Source: Pseudomonadota bacterium (GTDB lineage: Bacteria; Pseudomonadota; Gammaproteobacteria; Burkholderiales; Ferrovaceae). Taken from it: DNA of 16,762 bases. Position 1 is the stretch's first letter; each line of letters starts with the position of its first letter. Below the pieces are notes generated by a model. The model was not told the origin of the DNA. It saw only the letters and a program-made list of their open reading frames with translations, and did no database searches. Positions 12,966 to 16,762 of the stretch are shown here, piece after piece. The stretch spans positions 1 to 16,762 of the forward strand of contig JAJZPY010000040.1 of NCBI GenBank assembly GCA_021811005.1, in the 5' to 3' direction. The translations under genes and the position numbers were made by a program.

Positions 12966-14942
12966 CTAGAGCGTTTCTTTCAGTTGCTGCAGGATGGCGG
13001 GATTCTCCAGGGTGGACACATCCTGGGTGATTTCCTCGCCCTTGGCGATGACGCGCAACAGGCGCCGCATGATCTTGCCGGAACGGGTTTTGGGCAGGTT
13101 GTCGCCAAAACGGATTTCCTTGGGCTTGGCGATGGGACCGATTTCCTTGCCCACCCAGTTGCGCAGTTCGGCCGCGATGCCTTTCGCCGCCTCGCCCGTG
13201 GGGCGGGCCTGCTTGAGCACCACGTAGGCCACGATGGCTTCCCCCGTCATGTCGTCCGGACGTCCCACCACGGCCGCTTCCGCCACCAGCGGGTTGGCCA
13301 CCAGGGCGGATTCGATTTCCATGGTGCCCATGCGGTGACCGGACACGTTGAGCACGTCGTCGATGCGCCCGGTGATGGTGAAGTAACCCGTGTCCTTGTT
13401 GCGGATCGCGCCGTCCCCGGCCAGGTAATAGCCCTTGAGTTCGGCCGGATAGTAGCTTTTGCGGAAGCGTTCGGGGTCGCCCCAGATGGTGCGGATCATG
13501 GAAGGCCAGGGGCGCTTGACCACCAGGATGCCACCCTGCCCATTGGGCACGTCGTGCCCCGCCTCGTCCACGATGGCCGCTTCGATGCCGGGCAGCGGCA
13601 GGGTGCAGGAGCCGGGCACGAGCGGCGTGGCACCGGGCAGCGGCGTGATCATGTGTCCGCCGGTTTCGGTCTGCCAGAAAGTGTCGGCAATGGGACAGCG
13701 CTCGCGACCCACGTTCTTGTAGTACCACATCCAGGCTTCGGGATTGATGGGTTCGCCCACCGATCCCAGCACGCGCAGGCTGGACAGGTCGTAATGGCGC
13801 GGATGCGTGTCGGGCGCCGCCTCGGACGCCTTGATGAGGGAGCGGATGGCGGTGGGCGCGGTGTAGAACACGCTCACCTTGTGGCGCGCGATCATGTCCC
13901 AGAAGCGTCCGGCATTGGGATAGGTGGGCACGCCTTCAAACACGATTTCCGTGGCGCCCACCGCCAGCGGCCCATAGGCCACGTAGGTGTGGCCCGTGAC
14001 CCAGCCGATGTCGGCCGTGCACCAGAACACGTCCTGGGGCTTGATGTCGAAAGACCATTTCATGGTCAGGGCGGCCCACAGCAGGTAGCCGCCGGTGGCA
14101 TGCTGCACGCCCTTGGGCTTGCCGGTGGAACCCGACGTGTAGAGCACGAACAGGGGGTGTTCGGCGCTCACCCATTCGGGTTCGCAGGTGCCGGGCTGGC
14201 CGGCTTCCACCTCGTGCATCCAGCGGTCGCGGCCCGCGTCGAAAGCCACGGGATTGCCGGTGCGGCGATAGACGATGACGTGCTTCAGGGCTTCGCATCC
14301 GCCCAGGGCCAGGGCCTCGTCCACGATGGCCTTGAGCGGCAGGTGCTTGCCGCCGCGGCATTGCTCGTCGGCGGTGACCAGGGCGCTGGCCCCCACGTCC
14401 ACGATGCGTTCCTGCAGCGACTTGGCGGAAAAACCTCCGAACACCACGGAATGGGTGGCCCCAATGCGGGCGCAGGCCTGCATGGCTACGACGCCTTCCA
14501 CCGACATGGGCATGTAGATGACCACGCGGTCGCCGCTTTTGATGCCCAGGCTTTTGAGCCCGTTGGCAAAACGGCACACGCGGTGGTACAGGTCCTGGTA
14601 CGTCACGTGCGTGACGGTGGCGTCATCCGCCTCGAAAATGAGGGCCGTCTTGCTGCCCAGGCCCTGGGCGATGTTGCGCTCCAGGCAGTTGTAGGAGACG
14701 TTGGTGAGGCCGTCTTCGAACCATTTGTAAAAGGGAGGATTGCTCTCGTCCAGCACGCGCGTGAAAGGCCGGTGCCAGTGCAGGTTTTCCCGTGCCAGCC
14801 GTGCCCAGAAAGCGTCCGGATCGCGGCGGGCTTCATCGCACAGGGCCTGGTAGGCGGCCATGCCGGAAATGTTGGCCTGGGCGACGAATTCGGCGGCCGG
14901 GGGAAACAGGCGGTTTTCCTGCAGCAATGCTTCGGTGGACAT
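12966..14942 (-). CDS. acs: Acetyl-CoA synthetase (AMP-forming)
   Basis: Acetate--CoA ligase of 658 residues, full length. It activates acetate with ATP to acetyl-AMP and then acetyl-CoA, feeding the TCA cycle and lipid synthesis. Motifs of the adenylate-forming family are in place: YTSGSTGKPKG at 268-278, TFWQTETGG at 421-429, the hinge and D510 in YLAGDG, GRIDDVLNVSGHR from 526, and the C-terminal PKTRSGK with catalytic Lys623. That lysine is the one acetylated to switch off Acs in many bacteria, though no acetyltransferase or deacetylase gene is nearby. The ATG at 14942 has a GGGAGG motif. It is divergent from the fumarase gene. Confidence 0.98.
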   Translation of the reverse strand: MSTEALLQENRLFPPAAEFVAQANISGMAAYQALCDEARRDPDAFWARLARENLHWHRPFTRVLDESNPPFYKWFEDGLTNVSYNCLERNIAQGLGSKTALIFEADDATVTHVTYQDLYHRVCRFANGLKSLGIKSGDRVVIYMPMSVEGVVAMQACARIGATHSVVFGGFSAKSLQERIVDVGASALVTADEQCRGGKHLPLKAIVDEALALGGCEALKHVIVYRRTGNPVAFDAGRDRWMHEVEAGQPGTCEPEWVSAEHPLFVLYTSGSTGKPKGVQHATGGYLLWAALTMKWSFDIKPQDVFWCTADIGWVTGHTYVAYGPLAVGATEIVFEGVPTYPNAGRFWDMIARHKVSVFYTAPTAIRSLIKASEAAPDTHPRHYDLSSLRVLGSVGEPINPEAWMWYYKNVGRERCPIADTFWQTETGGHMITPLPGATPLVPGSCTLPLPGIEAAIVDEAGHDVPNGQGGILVVKRPWPSMIRTIWGDPERFRKSYYPAELKGYYLAGDGAIRNKDTGYFTITGRIDDVLNVSGHRMGTMEIESALVANPLVAEAAVVGRPDDMTGEAIVAYVVLKQARPTGEAAKGIAAELRNWVGKEIGPIAKPKEIRFGDNLPKTRSGKIMRRLLRVIAKGEEITQDVSTLENPAILQQLKETL

Positions 14943-15000
14943 GGAACCTCCCTCTCAATTTATCGATGTAATGACGCTCCGTGCCCTTGAGACAGGCCGG

Positions 15001-15013
15001 GAATGACATTATA
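15001..15013 (-). promoter_or_regulatory. Putative -10 region of acs
   Basis: A consensus TATAAT (complement of 15008-15013) is followed directly by GTCATTC (complement of 15001-15007). No convincing -35 box lies upstream. The same heptamer follows the proposed -10 of the divergent fumarase gene. Confidence 0.55.
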
Positions 15014-15060
15014 GCGCCTGTGGCACCGCGCAGGCCCGTGCCCGCGGCCGGCAGGCCCGC

Positions 15061-15084
15061 CATTCTGGTAGAGTGTCATTCTGG
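15061..15084 (+). promoter_or_regulatory. Putative extended -10 promoter of the fumarase gene
   Basis: TGGTAGAGT (15066-15074) is an extended -10 with a 4-of-6 match, followed directly by GTCATTC (15075-15081). An 8-base direct repeat CATTCTGG (15061-15068 and 15077-15084) brackets the box, 16 bases apart, and could be an operator. The expected start near 15081 leaves about 29 bases before the GTG. Confidence 0.45.
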
Positions 15085-15109
15085 ACCGCACTTTCCCGGG
15101 AGTTCTGCC

Positions 15110-16630
15110 GTGACCACCATTCGTGAAGACGACCTCGTCCAAAGCATCGCCGACAGCCTGCAGTACATTTCCTATTACCATCCAGCCGATTACCTGAAAG
15201 CCCTGGGGGCCGCCTTCGAACAGGAACAGTCGCCCGCCGCGCGCGACGCCATCGCCCAGATCCTCACCAATTCACGCCTGTGCGCCGAAGGCCGGCGCCC
15301 CATCTGCCAGGACACCGGCATCGTCAACGTGTTCCTCAAGGTGGGCATGGACGTGCGCCTGGCGCTTTCCGGCACGCTGGAAGACGCCGTCAACGAAGGC
15401 GTGCGGCGCGCCTACCTCAATCCCGACAACCCCCTGCGCGCCTCCATCCTGGCGGACCCGGCCGGCAAGCGGGCCAACACGCGCGACAACACGCCGGCCG
15501 TGATCCACGTGTCGCTGGTGCCGGGCAACCGGGTGGGCGTGACCGTGGCGGCCAAGGGCGGCGGCTCGGAAAACAAGTCCAAGTTCGTCATGTTGAACCC
15601 CTCCGATTCCATCGTGGACTGGGTGCTCAAGACCGTGCCCACCATGGGCGCCGGCTGGTGCCCGCCGGGCATGCTGGGGCTGGGCATCGGCGGCACCGCT
15701 GAAAAAGCCATGCTGATGGCCAAGGAGTCCCTGATGGATCCCATCGACATGGCGCAGCTCAAGGCGCGCGGTCCGCAAAACCGCATCGAGGAACTGCGCA
15801 TCGAACTGTTCGACAAGGTCAACGCCTTGGGCATCGGCGCCCAGGGCCTGGGCGGGCTTTCCACCGTGCTCGACGTGAAAATCCTGGACTACCCCACCCA
15901 TGCGGCTTCGCTGCCGGTGGCCATGATTCCCAACTGCGCCGCCACGCGCCATGCCCATTTCGTGCTGGACGGTTCGGGGCCCGCGGCACTGGAACCACCC
16001 GCCCTCTCCGACTGGCCGCAAGTGACCTGGCACGCTTCGCCCAGCGCGCGGCGCGTCAACCTGGCCACCGTCACGGCAGCCGACGTGCAAACCTGGAAGC
16101 CGGGAGAAACCCTGCTGCTGTCAGGCAAGCTGCTCACGGGACGGGACGCGGCCCACAAGCGCATCGCCGACCTGTTCGCGAAAGGGGAAGCGCTGCCGCC
16201 CGGGCTCGACTTCACCAACCGCTTCATCTACTACGTGGGTCCGGTGGATCCGGTGCGCGACGAAGTGGTGGGACCGGCCGGCCCCACCACGGCCACCCGC
16301 ATGGACAAGTTCACGGCCATGATGCTGGAAAAAACCGGATTGCTGGGCATGGTGGGCAAGGCCGAACGGGGGCCCACCGCCATCGAGGCCATCCGCAAGT
16401 TCCGTTCGGTGTACCTGATCGCCGTGGGCGGGGCGGCCTACCTGGTGTCCAAGGCCATCCGCGCTTCGCGCGTGGTGGCGTTTCCCGAGCTGGGCATGGA
16501 AGCGGTGTACGAATTCGACGTGGAAGACATGCCGGTCACCGTGGCAGTGGATTCCCAGGGCCAGTCCGTGCACGAAACCGGCCCGGCGGAATGGCGCGTG
16601 AAAATCGGGAAAATCCCGGTCAAGGCTTGA
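15110..16630 (+). CDS. fumA: Class I fumarate hydratase (iron-sulfur)
   Basis: Oxygen-sensitive class I fumarase of 506 residues, interconverting fumarate and malate in the TCA cycle. The three cysteines that hold the [4Fe-4S] cluster are visible: C66 in PICQDTG, C184 in GAGWCPPGM and C276 in IPNCAATRH, at spacings close to those of E. coli FumA. The C-terminal beta domain includes GRDAAHKR, YYVGPVDPVRDEVVGPAGPTTATRMDK split by a short gap in some relatives, and KAIRASRVVAFPELGMEA. I choose the GTG at 15110, which has GGGAG 6-7 bases upstream; the frame is open further upstream but without fumarase-like sequence. It is divergent from acs, and its stop overlaps the end of the next, convergent gene. 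Confidence 0.95.
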   Translation: MTTIREDDLVQSIADSLQYISYYHPADYLKALGAAFEQEQSPAARDAIAQILTNSRLCAEGRRPICQDTGIVNVFLKVGMDVRLALSGTLEDAVNEGVRRAYLNPDNPLRASILADPAGKRANTRDNTPAVIHVSLVPGNRVGVTVAAKGGGSENKSKFVMLNPSDSIVDWVLKTVPTMGAGWCPPGMLGLGIGGTAEKAMLMAKESLMDPIDMAQLKARGPQNRIEELRIELFDKVNALGIGAQGLGGLSTVLDVKILDYPTHAASLPVAMIPNCAATRHAHFVLDGSGPAALEPPALSDWPQVTWHASPSARRVNLATVTAADVQTWKPGETLLLSGKLLTGRDAAHKRIADLFAKGEALPPGLDFTNRFIYYVGPVDPVRDEVVGPAGPTTATRMDKFTAMMLEKTGLLGMVGKAERGPTAIEAIRKFRSVYLIAVGGAAYLVSKAIRASRVVAFPELGMEAVYEFDVEDMPVTVAVDSQGQSVHETGPAEWRVKIGKIPVKA

Positions 16631-16762
16631 GCGGCGGTCTCCCCCGCACCGCCGCCGTCAGGGTGGCCAGCAGTTCGCGCACCTGGGCGGCGCGCTCCAT
16701 GGGTTCTGCCCCCTTGCGCAGCACCTTGAGGCGGTCGGGCCCCGCCAGGCGGAAATCGCGGT
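16620..16762 (-). CDS. mfd: Probable transcription-repair coupling factor, C-terminal end
   Basis: This is the last 46 codons of a gene running in from the right edge. The visible end is RDFRLAGPDRLKVLRKG, then ERAAQVRELLATL and a short basic tail. The pattern of a [LF]xGPDRL[KR]V strand followed by a helix with VRxLLxxL resembles the C-terminal domain of Mfd, the ATPase that removes stalled RNA polymerase and recruits UvrA. Only a small piece is visible, so the assignment is tentative. Its stop lies inside the fumarase coding region: the two convergent genes overlap by 11 bases in a TCAAGGCTTGA palindrome. Confidence 0.5.
   Translation of the reverse strand, partial: RDFRLAGPDRLKVLRKGAEPMERAAQVRELLATLTAAVRGRPPLKP

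Noticed and set aside
12828..14990. A 720-codon open frame on the plus strand opposite acs and lptG
   Set aside because: Same shadow effect in GC-rich DNA; composition is low-complexity and His/Gly/Val-rich, and both real genes are full length.

Overview
The window is GC-rich chromosomal DNA, most likely from a betaproteobacterium (Nitrosomonadales/Burkholderiales-like). Three things point there: the gene order ilvB-ilvN-ilvC-psd-pssA, a sigma factor followed by DUF3619, DUF3106 and RDD genes, and the style of the protein sequences. It is dense, mostly housekeeping DNA. There are no tRNA or rRNA genes, insertion sequences, CRISPR arrays or phage genes, and no gene-free stretch longer than about 170 bases.

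Layout. (1) Bases 1-548, minus strand: the start of pnp (polynucleotide phosphorylase) and rpsO (ribosomal protein S15), with an intrinsic terminator between them and a good sigma-70 promoter upstream of rpsO. (2) 610-2794, plus strand: an energy-transducing set, tonB-exbB-exbD1-exbD2, with two ExbD paralogues. (3) 2809-4515, minus: a secreted gamma-glutamyltransferase, convergent with exbD2. Its upstream region holds an orphan plus-strand terminator that may end a small RNA. (4) 4611-9992, minus: the run ilvB-ilvN-ilvC-psd-pssA followed by a frameshifted secreted SRPBCC gene. It links branched-chain amino acid synthesis to phosphatidylethanolamine synthesis. The leuA gene often found after pssA is absent. 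(5) 10097-11866, plus: an ECF-like sigma factor, a single-pass membrane DUF3619 protein, a secreted DUF3106 protein and an RDD membrane protein, all overlapping end to start. (6) 11873-14942, minus: acs (acetyl-CoA synthetase) and lptG (LPS export permease). (7) 15110-16630, plus: a class I iron-sulfur fumarase, divergent from acs. (8) 16620-16762, minus: the last codons of a gene that looks like mfd, overlapping the fumarase stop.

How the genes work together. TonB/ExbBD would power outer-membrane uptake. The ilv genes make valine and isoleucine precursors, and Psd/PssA make phosphatidylethanolamine. Acs and fumarase belong to acetate activation and the TCA cycle, and their two divergent promoters share an identical -10-proximal heptamer. 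LptG acts in the envelope.

The least understood part is the sigma/DUF3619/DUF3106/RDD module. Its secreted DUF3106 protein contains an exact 18-residue repeat. I found no clearly new defence or mobile system. The best leads are that repeat, the acs/fumarase promoter pair, the candidate small RNA and the SRPBCC frameshift.
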